DNA of 64,000 nt, taken from positions 13,329 through 77,328 of the forward strand of contig CAYHHI010000010.1 in assembly GCA_964356335.1 (NCBI GenBank), given 5' to 3'. Origin of the DNA: CAYHHI01 sp964356335. GTDB lineage: Bacteria; Arandabacterota; Arandabacteria; Arandabacterales; Arandabacteraceae. The position numbers and the translations under genes were made by a program. Below are positions 25,084-32,965 of the stretch, piece after piece; position 1 is the stretch's first letter; the number at the start of each line of letters is the position of its first letter. The notes beneath the pieces were generated by a model, which saw nothing but the letters and a program-made list of their open reading frames with translations, made no database searches and had not been told where the DNA came from.

Positions 25084-26009
25084 GCGCCACCACCCTTGGC
25101 TGGGTCTCGTCTGCCGATTCCACCTGTCCCATCTGGATCGCCCATCCCGCCTGCACGGCCGCCTCGCCGGCTGCGTTGGGCAGCCCTTGCAAGATCGACC
25201 AGAACAGAAGCCAGCGAATCGCCGGAGAGGGAATCGCGCGTTGCAAGCGCCGGCATGAACCCGGGGACGGCATCATCCAGCTCACTTACCAGAAGCCCCG
25301 TCCCCGCGAGCGGAAGCTCGCGCTCCTTGAGGTGCCTGAGGAACCCATCCTTGCCTCCCTTGAAGTCCACAAGCCCTCCCCGCAGGAAGATCACCTCATC
25401 GCACATCCATACGTCTTCGAGCCTCATCGATACGAAAGCCAGCCCCGCGCCCGTCTCTTTGAGCAGGCGCTCGATTGCAAGAACGAGGTCACGCCTTGAC
25501 CCAGAGTCAAGCAGGGATGTTGACTCATCGAGGATGATGTAGTCAGGCCGCATCACAAAGACCGAGGCAACCGCCACGATCTGCTTCTCGCCGGCCGAGA
25601 GAAGATGACACGGCCGCTTCCTCAGATGTGTGATTCCGAAGGTTGCGAGGGCCCCATCCACTCTCTCGTCGACCTCGCCGAGCGTGAGGCCCAGATTCCT
25701 GGGACCAAAACCTATCTCCCTTTCGACAGTTGTCTCAACGATCTGATCTTCGGGGTCCTGGAAGACGATCCCGACCTTCCGTCTGACTTCATAGATCAAC
25801 GCAGTATCGTGCGTGTCGAGGCCGTCAACCGTGACCGTACCAAAAGTAGGCTCGAGGAGGCCACACATGAGGCGCGCGAGCGTCGTCTTGCCGCTCCCGT
25901 TCTCCCCGACTATTGCAAGCCTTGCGCCCGCGGCGAGCGAGCAGGTCACACCTCTTATCACTTCCTCGCTGCCCGGATATGCAAATCTGAGATCCTGGAT
26001 TTCGAGCAC
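25074..26009 (-). CDS. ecfA1: Energy-coupling factor ATP-binding protein (EcfA1-like)
   Basis: 311 residues. Walker A GENGSGKTT, Q-loop FQDPEDQIVE (the EcfA hallmark), signature LLSAGEKQIVAVAS, Walker B YIILDESTSLLD. The Walker B has Ser after Glu where most have Pro. The switch-loop His appears replaced (FVSMRLED), so this half may be the weaker ATPase site. The last 35 residues are a Gly/Arg-rich low-complexity tail that overlaps the ecfA2 start. The transported substrate is unknown; proximity to larB-larC makes nickel one option. Confidence 0.84.
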   Translation of the reverse strand: MLEIQDLRFAYPGSEEVIRGVTCSLAAGARLAIVGENGSGKTTLARLMCGLLEPTFGTVTVDGLDTHDTALIYEVRRKVGIVFQDPEDQIVETTVEREIGFGPRNLGLTLGEVDERVDGALATFGITHLRKRPCHLLSAGEKQIVAVASVFVMRPDYIILDESTSLLDSGSRRDLVLAIERLLKETGAGLAFVSMRLEDVWMCDEVIFLRGGLVDFKGGKDGFLRHLKERELPLAGTGLLVSELDDAVPGFMPALATRDSLSGDSLASVLVDLARAAQRSRRGGRAGGMGDPDGTGGIGRRDPAKGGGACQ

Positions 26010-26027
26010 AGCCTATCCGCCCCCCAT

Positions 26028-26091
26028 CTACGTGTCCGTCTACCTACGTGTCCGTCTACGCGGGTATCCGCCCAGATGTATGTCCGTCTGC
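26028..26091. repeat. 16-bp tandem repeat, four copies
   Basis: CTACGTGTCCGTCTAC occurs twice exactly and head to tail (26028-26043, 26044-26059). Two decayed copies continue in the same 16-base register (26060-26075 with 8 matches, 26076-26091 with 11 matches). It fills the gap between the LysM-TPR gene and ecfA1. The copy number may vary between strains. Confidence 0.6.
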
Positions 26092-26103
26092 GTGCGGGTT
26101 TGC

Positions 26104-26985
26104 TTATCTGCCTGGCGTGAGATTGTTAAGATGAATCCTGGCTTCCTCAGACCAGACTGAGTCCTGGTCGAGTTCGAGATATCTCTCCCACTCCTGGCGA
26201 GCCTGTTTCTTCTTGCCAAGGTCTTCGTATGTCAAGGCAAGCGCGTACTGCGCATCCTTGTACTGGCGATCGATGTCCACGGCCGTCCTGAAGGCATGCA
26301 GGGCATCCTTCTTCCTGCCCAGTTTTCTCAAGAGGGAGCCATAACTGTATTGGTAGGTCTTCTCCGAGGAATCACCCGCGACCAGGCGCTCGAGAATCGG
26401 TAGGGCCTTGTCGTGCATGTCGAGCTTTTGATAAGTGACCGCCAAGTTGTACCAGGCATCGGCATTGGAAGCATCCGCTTCCGTAGCCTTCTCGAGGTAA
26501 GGAAGCGCCTCCTCATACTGGCCCGTCCTGGCGAGCATGGTCCCCCTGTTATAGGAAACATAGCCCTCATTGACTCTGGTTATTTTCTCAAGCTCGCTTG
26601 CATCAAACGGGATGAGGAGGGTCACGCCAAGTTCGAGAGGCTTCAGGGAATCCAGGTTGTTGTACTGGCCGATGGCTTTGCCGAGATTCGCATCCCCATA
26701 GTACTTCTCCGCTATCGATTCGAGGGTCTCTCCCTTTGATATGACGTGGGTATATCCCTCCCTGGCGGCCACCACGTTGTATGCCGGAGGTCTATGACAG
26801 GAAGGGATCACCAAGACGAGGCCCAAGGCGAGGGCGAGCAGAAGCCTAATGGGTAGAGTGCGCGAGAGCAAGACTCGGGCGACCAGACTTCTGGAAAGCG
26901 AGATTCCTGGGCGCGAAACCCTGCGGCAAGAAGCCCCCGGGCGCGGAACTTTACTTAGCGCCCGCAGACATCTGGCGGAATGCAT
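26104..26985 (-). CDS. LysM- and TPR-containing lipoprotein
   Basis: 293 residues from the ATG at 26985, which has GGAGG nine bases upstream and overlaps the end of larC by 35 bases. A basic, repeat-like N-terminus precedes a membrane segment ending in the lipobox VIPSC. A later TTG (MLSRTLPIRLL) would give a neater 25-residue lipoprotein signal but lacks a ribosome site. Next come a LysM-like module (YTHVISKGETLESIAEKYYG) and about five TPR units (NADAWYNLAVTYQKL, then DAQYALALTYEDLG). It is likely an envelope protein that contacts peptidoglycan through LysM and partners through its TPRs. Confidence 0.8.
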   Translation of the reverse strand: MHSARCLRALSKVPRPGASCRRVSRPGISLSRSLVARVLLSRTLPIRLLLALALGLVLVIPSCHRPPAYNVVAAREGYTHVISKGETLESIAEKYYGDANLGKAIGQYNNLDSLKPLELGVTLLIPFDASELEKITRVNEGYVSYNRGTMLARTGQYEEALPYLEKATEADASNADAWYNLAVTYQKLDMHDKALPILERLVAGDSSEKTYQYSYGSLLRKLGRKKDALHAFRTAVDIDRQYKDAQYALALTYEDLGKKKQARQEWERYLELDQDSVWSEEARIHLNNLTPGR

Positions 26986-28141
26986 TTATGGTTTCCTCCA
27001 TGATCTCAATTACGGAGACACCACTGGTCTTTGCCGCTCGAAGGCAATCCTCGTATTCAGGCGCGCAACGCTCACCTCGGTCCAGCGTAAAGACCTTGGC
27101 CTTGACCGTTCCGAATCTGGTTTGGATTCCCACAATGCGCCTCGGAAGCTTCACTCTTTCCACTTCCTTGAGTCTCACGCCTGAGGTGGTCGTTTCTCCA
27201 AGAACAAGTCTCACTACTGCGGGGACGTGCCGGCTCTCGACGAGGACGCTCAGAAGAAAAGCGGGTCTTCCCTTCTTCATCAGTATGTTCTCGACCCACA
27301 CGTCGAGAGCTCCTGCGGCCAGAAGGTCATCATAGACGTGGGAGAACAACTGCGGGCTCATATCGTCTATGTTGGTCTCGACCACCGTGAGGCGGTCGCG
27401 CTCGAGGGCTCCGCTCCCCCAGTCGCTCACGTCGCCCACAATGAGCCTCATCACATTCGGAATGGTCTCGAGGTCCCGCGTGCCGGCACCGTAACCAACA
27501 CTTCCTACCACCATGCCGGGCAACGGTCCGAACTCCGATGCGCATGTTCTCAATATGGCCGCACCTGTCGGTGTGGTCATCTCACCCTCCACCGCCCACC
27601 CTCTCACAGGGAGCCCCCTGGCGATCTCCATTGTCGCAGGCGCAGGCGAGGGAAGCGTACCGTGCTCGCACTCAATATGGCCTCCGCCCAGGGCAAGCGG
27701 AGAAGAGACAATCTTCTCAATGCCAAGCGCCTCAAGTCCGATGAAACTGCCCACAACATCGACGATCGAATCGAGGGAGCCCACCTCATGAAAGTGGACT
27801 CCGGCCTTATCGGTGCCATGAACTCTTGCCTCGGCCCCGGCCAAGATATCGAAGGCTTCCATGGATCTGGCTTTGACGGATGGAGCGAGCCCACTTGCTC
27901 CGAGGGCTGCGACGATGTCCTTCAGAGTGCCTGTCTTGGGTCCTCCTTCGCAAGTGAAGCCGAACGATTTTGCGCGGACGCCCTTCTTCATGACCTCGGC
28001 GATTCTGATCTCAATTCCTCTTATGCCAAGTTCCTTCAGCCCATCCATCAGGGTGGACTTCTCAAGCCCCACGTCAAACAAGCAGGCAAGTATCATGTCT
28101 CCACTTGCGCCTGCGAAACAATCGAAGTACCCAATCTTCAC
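26951..28141 (-). CDS. larC: Nickel-pincer cofactor cyclometallase LarC
   Basis: 396 residues from a GTG at 28141 (VKIGYFDCFAGASGDM); the longer frame to 28246 overlaps larB and is not family-like. LarC inserts nickel into the pyridinium bis-thioacid mononucleotide in the last step of nickel-pincer-nucleotide synthesis. Family segments: HFHEVGSLDSIVDVVG, GGGHIECEHGTLPSPAPAT, ETNIDDMSPQ. It is one continuous frame, unlike L. plantarum larC1/larC2, which needs a programmed frameshift. It follows larB by 17 bases. Confidence 0.92.
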   Translation of the reverse strand: MKIGYFDCFAGASGDMILACLFDVGLEKSTLMDGLKELGIRGIEIRIAEVMKKGVRAKSFGFTCEGGPKTGTLKDIVAALGASGLAPSVKARSMEAFDILAGAEARVHGTDKAGVHFHEVGSLDSIVDVVGSFIGLEALGIEKIVSSPLALGGGHIECEHGTLPSPAPATMEIARGLPVRGWAVEGEMTTPTGAAILRTCASEFGPLPGMVVGSVGYGAGTRDLETIPNVMRLIVGDVSDWGSGALERDRLTVVETNIDDMSPQLFSHVYDDLLAAGALDVWVENILMKKGRPAFLLSVLVESRHVPAVVRLVLGETTTSGVRLKEVERVKLPRRIVGIQTRFGTVKAKVFTLDRGERCAPEYEDCLRAAKTSGVSVIEIMEETINAFRQMSAGAK

Positions 28142-28158
28142 GTGTTGCCCCCGCGTAT

Positions 28159-28905
28159 TCACCTTCTCTTCTGATTTATCAGACTTGCGGCAACGCCCGC
28201 ACCGAAACCATTGTCGATGTTCACAACGGTTACACCCGGAGTGCACGAATTCAGCATTCCCAGGAGCGACGCCAGGCCTTTGAAACTCGCGCCATAGCCG
28301 ACGCTGGTGGGAACTCCGATCACCGGTACCCCAACAAGTCCGCCCACAACGCTTGCGAGCGCTCCCTCCATGCCGGCCACCACTATCACAACACTGGCCC
28401 GCTTGAGCATGTCGAGGTGCCCGAAAAGCCTGTGAATGCCTGCCACACCCACGTCATAGATCCTCTCGACGCGATCTCCAAGAAACTCGCACGTGACCGC
28501 GGCTTCCTCTGCCACGGCAATATCGGATGTGCCGGCGCTCACCACTGCGATCTTGCCTCGCGCCTTCTTGGCCCGGCGCCCCACCATAATTAGACGCCCA
28601 GCCTCACTGTAACTCGCCTCAGGAATGATCTTCTTGACAGCCTCATATGTATCGCGGCAGGCCCTGGTTGCCAGAAGTCTCCGGTTCCGTTTGTAGATCG
28701 CCCGGGCTATCGATACCACCTGGTCGCGGGTCTTTCCCTCACAAAGCAAGGCTTCGGAAATGCCGGTCCTGAGCTCCCGCCCCACATCCACCGTCGCGAA
28801 ACCCAGCGACTCATAGCAGTGCGACAGCTCGCGGATCGCCTCGCCCGTCGTGAGCTTGCCCTGCTTCACAGACTTCAGAACCCGCTCGATGAAAGCTCTA
28901 TCCAT
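28159..28905 (-). CDS. larB: Pyridinium-3,5-biscarboxylic acid mononucleotide synthase LarB
   Basis: 248 residues from the ATG at 28905. LarB carboxylates and hydrolyses nicotinic acid adenine dinucleotide in the first step of nickel-pincer cofactor synthesis. It resembles PurE in its second half: VVSAGTSDIAVAEEAAVT, VVAGMEGALASVVGGLV, VPTSVGYGASFKG. The start falls in the second copy of a 16-bp tandem duplication whose first copy holds the stop of the upstream dus gene. No larE sulfur transferase or larA racemase is in the window. Confidence 0.92.
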   Translation of the reverse strand: MDRAFIERVLKSVKQGKLTTGEAIRELSHCYESLGFATVDVGRELRTGISEALLCEGKTRDQVVSIARAIYKRNRRLLATRACRDTYEAVKKIIPEASYSEAGRLIMVGRRAKKARGKIAVVSAGTSDIAVAEEAAVTCEFLGDRVERIYDVGVAGIHRLFGHLDMLKRASVVIVVAGMEGALASVVGGLVGVPVIGVPTSVGYGASFKGLASLLGMLNSCTPGVTVVNIDNGFGAGVAASLINQKRR

Positions 28906-28925
28906 TGGTAGCTCTATCCATTGGT
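28894..28925. repeat. Exact 16-bp tandem duplication at the dus/larB junction
   Basis: AGCTCTATCCATTGGT is repeated head to tail (28894-28909 and 28910-28925). Read on the minus strand, the first copy gives the last codons and TAG of dus, and the second gives the larB ATG. Before the duplication the two genes would have shared ATGGATAG, an 8-base overlap. Confidence 0.8.
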
Positions 28926-29894
28926 GCTCTCCGCCTGGTTGCCATACTCTGTGAGCCCTTCGAGGAGGCTCGCAACCTGGTCGCGCGTGGTCGTGACTCC
29001 CATCTGTGTCCTCAAGCGTACTACACCCGACATCCCCTTCGTATACCACAAGAGGTGCTTTCGGAATCTCTTCACGGCGATTCTCTCCCCGAACTCAGCG
29101 ATGGCAAGATCTAGATGGCGAAAGATGGTCGCCAGAGTCTCCTGGAAACCGGGGGCGCGATATGAACCACCATTGAAATGCTCGCGGATCGCAGCGAAAA
29201 CCCACGGCCTGCCGAACGAGCCCCGGCCGACCATCAGCGCATCACAGCCCGTCTCCCCAAAAGCCCCCTCGGCATCCTCGGGAGTCCTGACGTCACCGCT
29301 TAGAATCACGGGCACGCTGACCGCCTTCTTGACATGTGCTATCTCAGTCCAAGACGATTTCTCTCTGAAGCCTTGCTCCCAGGTCCTGCCATGCACGCTT
29401 ACTGCCATGATGCCCGCATCTTCAAGTATCTTAGCAACCTCTACCGCATTGATCTGAGCATGATCCCAGCCTATGCGTATTTTGGCGGTAACGGCGAGAT
29501 TGGTCGCGCCCACGACAGCTCGTGCGATTGGACCGATCGCTTCAGGCTCTCTGAGGAGAGCAGCACCCGCACCCCGCGAGACGATCTTGCTCGCAGGGCA
29601 GGAAAGGTTGATATCAATGAAGTCCGGCCTTGCTTCTTCAGCCAAACGCGCAGCTTCAGCCATAAAGCCCGGATCGCGTCCGAAGAGCTGCACCCCGATC
29701 GGCCTCTCATCCTCGCAAAACGCGAGGATGGCCTTGCTCCTCCAGTTTGATTTTGAGAGCCCAATGGAGCTTACCATCTCACTGTAGACGACATCGGCCC
29801 CAAACTGCTTGCAGATCCTCCTGAAGGGCGAGTCGGCGACGCCGCTGAGGGGCGCAAGAAAGACCCTGCCCGTTTCCAGTGTACCTATTCTCAT
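28914..29894 (-). CDS. dusB: tRNA-dihydrouridine synthase (DusB family)
   Basis: 326 residues from the ATG at 29894 (MRIGTLETGRVFLAPL), ten bases after the HAD stop. FMN enzyme that reduces uridine in the tRNA D-loop. Family signs: LAPLSGVADSPFR, IDINLSCPASKI (catalytic Cys), HGRTWEQGF, GDVRTPEDAE and VGRGSFGRPWVF. The B-type call rests on length and the RGAGAALL segment and is less sure than the family. It sits in a long same-strand gene string with tight spacing. Confidence 0.9.
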   Translation of the reverse strand: MRIGTLETGRVFLAPLSGVADSPFRRICKQFGADVVYSEMVSSIGLSKSNWRSKAILAFCEDERPIGVQLFGRDPGFMAEAARLAEEARPDFIDINLSCPASKIVSRGAGAALLREPEAIGPIARAVVGATNLAVTAKIRIGWDHAQINAVEVAKILEDAGIMAVSVHGRTWEQGFREKSSWTEIAHVKKAVSVPVILSGDVRTPEDAEGAFGETGCDALMVGRGSFGRPWVFAAIREHFNGGSYRAPGFQETLATIFRHLDLAIAEFGERIAVKRFRKHLLWYTKGMSGVVRLRTQMGVTTTRDQVASLLEGLTEYGNQAESTNG

Positions 29895-29904
29895 GGGCTG
29901 TCTA

Positions 29905-30567
29905 TCACTCTGCTTCGGCGAGCCTGGTTGTGAGCGAGCACCTGATGTAATCTGCGACCTCAATCAAGGTCTTGAAACCAAGACAAGGTATGTTCTCCGT
30001 CTTGCAGTAACTCTCAAGATCCCCCTTCGCAAAGACAACATCGGCCCGGGAGACAGCGCACTTGTCTGAGAGGCCGTCTCCCACATATATTATGAACTTG
30101 CCCTTCTCGGACTCGTGCTCGACGTGGCTGGACTTGCAGTTTGCACACGACCCGCAGGATTCCTTATAGTACGGAAAACTCAAAGCTCTTCGCCCTTCCT
30201 TAACCTCGAGCTTATTAGCACGATAATGGACCCTTGCTCCGTGGGCCTCAAGAAATGGCTGAATGTAAAAGTCAAGCCCATCACTTACGACGAAAATGTC
30301 TATGCTCGCCTCCTCGCAAGTCTGCTGCAGAAGAAAGAAGCCTTCATCGATCGGCTGGCGCCGGGCGTAGGCTTTCAGATCTTCGAGGTCACCGCGATAG
30401 GCGTCGAGTTCTCGCTTCAGGCACTCGGTGGAACTTATGAGCCCTTGCTTCCACTGGTCTACCGCGATCGTGGCATCCTCGCCTGCATATCTCGAGAAGA
30501 AAGTATTCGAGATATCAACAGGCGATATGGTTCCATCGAAATCTATGAAGAGTGCTGCCCTTGCCAT
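29905..30567 (-). CDS. HAD-superfamily phosphatase (MtnX/SerB-like)
   Basis: 220 residues from an ATG that overlaps the ctpA stop (TGATG). HAD motifs: FIDFDGTI with nucleophile Asp9 and Asp11, motif II VVSDG, and motif IV YVGDGLSDKCAV. This arrangement resembles the MtnX-like HAD-IB group. In the middle is an unusual CGSCANCK segment, which might bind metal. The substrate is unknown; methionine-salvage genes are absent, and a phospho-inositol or phospho-lipid substrate is only a guess from the ino1 and PIP-synthase-like genes upstream. Confidence 0.75.
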   Translation of the reverse strand: MARAALFIDFDGTISPVDISNTFFSRYAGEDATIAVDQWKQGLISSTECLKRELDAYRGDLEDLKAYARRQPIDEGFFLLQQTCEEASIDIFVVSDGLDFYIQPFLEAHGARVHYRANKLEVKEGRRALSFPYYKESCGSCANCKSSHVEHESEKGKFIIYVGDGLSDKCAVSRADVVFAKGDLESYCKTENIPCLGFKTLIEVADYIRCSLTTRLAEAE

Positions 30568-32156
30568 CACTTGGTGATTCCAGATGGCTGCCCCTCGGAC
30601 GGCGCCCCGGACGATTGCGCGGCCTCGCTGAAGAGATCCGACAGACTGTTAGCCTTCCTCAAGAGATCAGCGGTCTTCAGAAGCTGCGTGTCGCCTTCAA
30701 TCGAGACCGTGTAAGCGGCGTCATCGCCCCAGATCTTCCTGGCAATCTCCGACCTGAGCATCACATCCACAAAGCCCCGTCCCTCTTCCAATTCGGCCTC
30801 AGTGTACTGGAACCCCTTCTCCTTGAGGAACGCCTTGAATTGATCCATGAGAGCCGCGTGGTTGCGCAAGTCCTGGTCTTCGATGTCCTTATGGGTCGCA
30901 GCATAGTGGACAGCGAATTCAAAGACCAGGCCCTGTCTGGCAAGCCCGCTTGCGATCCTCGGAACACTGTCTTGCTTTACCTCGACGTCCGGACGTATGC
31001 CGCCGCCACCATAGACAACCCTTCCACCCGCCGTGTAATATGCCCGGCCCGAATCTGCCTTTGCATCTTCCGGCTGTAAGATGGCACTGTCCTCGGTTTC
31101 ATCTTCGTCCTTGTTGATGCACCTGCCGCTCGGCGTATAGTACTTCGCGGTGGTGAGCTTGAGGGCGTTGTCGCCAGGCAGTCTCATGACACTCTGCACC
31201 GTACCCTTGCCGAAAGAAGGAATACCCACCACCAGGCCCCTGTCAAGGTCCTGAACGGCACCGGCGACGATCTCCGAGGCACTCGCGCTCGTGTTGTCCA
31301 CAAGCACTATGAGGGGATAAGTCCCGCCTGAGGCTCTGGAGCCCGCCATATACTCCCGGTTCTGCTCGGGGCGTCTCCCCTTTGTTGATACGACGATCTG
31401 GCCGGACTTCACGAACTCTTCGCTGACCTGGATGGCTTCTGTGAGGAGACCCCCAGTGTTCCGCCTGAGGTCAAGGATCAGCTTCTGCATGCCCTTTGCC
31501 TTGAGATCGCCCAGCACATCCCTGAGCTCCGCGCTCGTATCGTCGGAGAACTGCGCGACCCGGATGTAGCCGATCTTGTTATCAAGCATGCCCGCAAACG
31601 GCACGCTCTTGATCTTTATGACATCGCGGGTGATCGTATAGTCAACGAGCTCGGGCTCCCCTTCGCGCTGGATCGTGATCGTCACGTCGGTTCCCTTGGG
31701 ACCCCTGAGCTTCTGGATGGCCTCGTTCATAGTGATACCGCGGGTCGATTTGCCGTCAATCTTTACGACCTTGTCGCCGCCCCTTATGCCGGCCCTGTGG
31801 GCAGGCGTACCCTCGATCGGGGCGATCACGGTGAGCCAGTCGTTCCTAATGTCTATCTCGATGCCGAGCCCGCCGAAGGTGCCATGTGTGCTTATCATCA
31901 GGTCATCATATTGCTTCTTCGTGAGGAACTGGCTGTGCGGATCGAGCGTGTCGAGCATGCCCCTGATGGCACCGTTAATCAGCTTATCAATATCAACCCG
32001 GTCAACATACTCGTCTCTGACCTTGGTAAGCACATCATTGAAAAGGATGAGGCTGTCACGGACATTCGACGCCCTGGCGATCACAATGCTTGTCACACAG
32101 GTCGCCAGTATCACTATAGATACGATCAGAACTTTCGAAGGCCTAATCCTCAACAT
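30567..32156 (-). CDS. ctpA: Carboxyl-terminal processing protease (S41)
   Basis: 529 residues. A single N-terminal membrane anchor (8-27), a PDZ domain (about 85-170, with GGLGIEI and GDKVVKIDGKSTRG) and an S41 catalytic domain. The Ser in DNTSASASEIVAGA (near 289) and the Lys in SFGKGTVQS (near 314) form the Ser-Lys dyad. Residues after about 370 contain an acidic insert and a helical C-terminal domain. It processes or degrades periplasmic proteins from their C-terminus. AGAGAGG stands before the ATG. Confidence 0.92.
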   Translation of the reverse strand: MLRIRPSKVLIVSIVILATCVTSIVIARASNVRDSLILFNDVLTKVRDEYVDRVDIDKLINGAIRGMLDTLDPHSQFLTKKQYDDLMISTHGTFGGLGIEIDIRNDWLTVIAPIEGTPAHRAGIRGGDKVVKIDGKSTRGITMNEAIQKLRGPKGTDVTITIQREGEPELVDYTITRDVIKIKSVPFAGMLDNKIGYIRVAQFSDDTSAELRDVLGDLKAKGMQKLILDLRRNTGGLLTEAIQVSEEFVKSGQIVVSTKGRRPEQNREYMAGSRASGGTYPLIVLVDNTSASASEIVAGAVQDLDRGLVVGIPSFGKGTVQSVMRLPGDNALKLTTAKYYTPSGRCINKDEDETEDSAILQPEDAKADSGRAYYTAGGRVVYGGGGIRPDVEVKQDSVPRIASGLARQGLVFEFAVHYAATHKDIEDQDLRNHAALMDQFKAFLKEKGFQYTEAELEEGRGFVDVMLRSEIARKIWGDDAAYTVSIEGDTQLLKTADLLRKANSLSDLFSEAAQSSGAPSEGQPSGITK

Positions 32157-32242
32157 CTTGTCTACCTCTCTCTTTCAGGGGAAGTCTAATTCCGATGATA
32201 TCTTCTCCACCAGTCTCCACGGGGAAACCGACTTCCACCGTC

Positions 32243-32878
32243 TCACTGAACCTGCGTCCTGGCGGAAAGCCACTTTCCCACGATTTCCTTTACCTTCAAG
32301 AAAGTATCATCAATAGTGCCCGAAGCATCAACCACCTTTATTCTCTCCTGGTCGCTGCGGGCGATCTCGAGATATCCCTGCCTCACTCGCTCGTGAAACT
32401 CAATGCCTTCCGATTCCAATCGGTCAAGGTTCTTACCGAGTCTCCTCAGGCCCACATTGACAGGTAAATCCAGTACAAGAGTAAGATCAGGCTTTATTCC
32501 TCCCGTGGCAAGAAGATTCAGGTCGGTGACAGCCCGCGTGTCGATTCCTCGCGCATTGCCTTGATACGCCGTCGAGGCATCAAAAAACCTGTCACAGATC
32601 ACGCATTTGCCGGCCTCAAGCGCAGGCCGGATGATCTCCGCCACGTGTTGAGTTCTACTGGCTTCATACAGGAAAAGTTCCGCCAGGGGCACCATTTTCT
32701 TGTTGGACGGGTCCAGAAGAATGCGCCGGATTTTCTCGGCAATCGGGGAGCCTCCCGGCTCGCGCGTGACGGCCACGTCGAATCCCCTCTTGGTGAGAAG
32801 GTCCTCTAACATGGCGGCCTGCGTGGTCTTGCCGCTTCCCTCGATGCCTTCAAGTGTTATGAATATGCCTGTTTCCAT
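32243..32878 (-). CDS. tmk: Thymidylate kinase
   Basis: 211 residues from the ATG at 32878 (METGIFITLEG). It phosphorylates dTMP to dTDP. P-loop GIEGSGKT at 11-18, TREPGGSPIAEKIR, and the DRF variant of the DR(Y/H) motif in CDRFFDASTAYQG. It follows ino1 after about 90 bases that contain an inverted repeat. Confidence 0.94.
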   Translation of the reverse strand: METGIFITLEGIEGSGKTTQAAMLEDLLTKRGFDVAVTREPGGSPIAEKIRRILLDPSNKKMVPLAELFLYEASRTQHVAEIIRPALEAGKCVICDRFFDASTAYQGNARGIDTRAVTDLNLLATGGIKPDLTLVLDLPVNVGLRRLGKNLDRLESEGIEFHERVRQGYLEIARSDQERIKVVDASGTIDDTFLKVKEIVGKWLSARTQVQ

Positions 32879-32886
32879 AAAATCAA

Positions 32887-32928
32887 GGCTCCGTTCGCGA
32901 TACACAAATCTTAACGAGAAACGGAGCC
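32887..32928 (-). promoter_or_regulatory. Inverted repeat between ino1 and tmk
   Basis: On the minus strand GGCTCCGTT (32928-32920) and AACGGAGCC (32895-32887) form a perfect 9-bp stem around a 24-base loop, followed by TTGATTTT directly before the tmk ATG. It may be a weak terminator for ino1 or a hairpin at the tmk ribosome site; the long loop and interrupted T-run keep this uncertain. Confidence 0.45.
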
Positions 32929-32965
32929 CTATTCAAGATGGGTTTTGCGAAACTTCTTAGATTTC

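Noticed and set aside
26028..26091. CRISPR-like array
   Set aside because: The repeats are 16 bp and abut directly, with no spacers and no cas genes.
26951..28246. Programmed frameshift in larC
   Set aside because: The gene is one uninterrupted frame covering both LarC halves, so no frameshift is needed.
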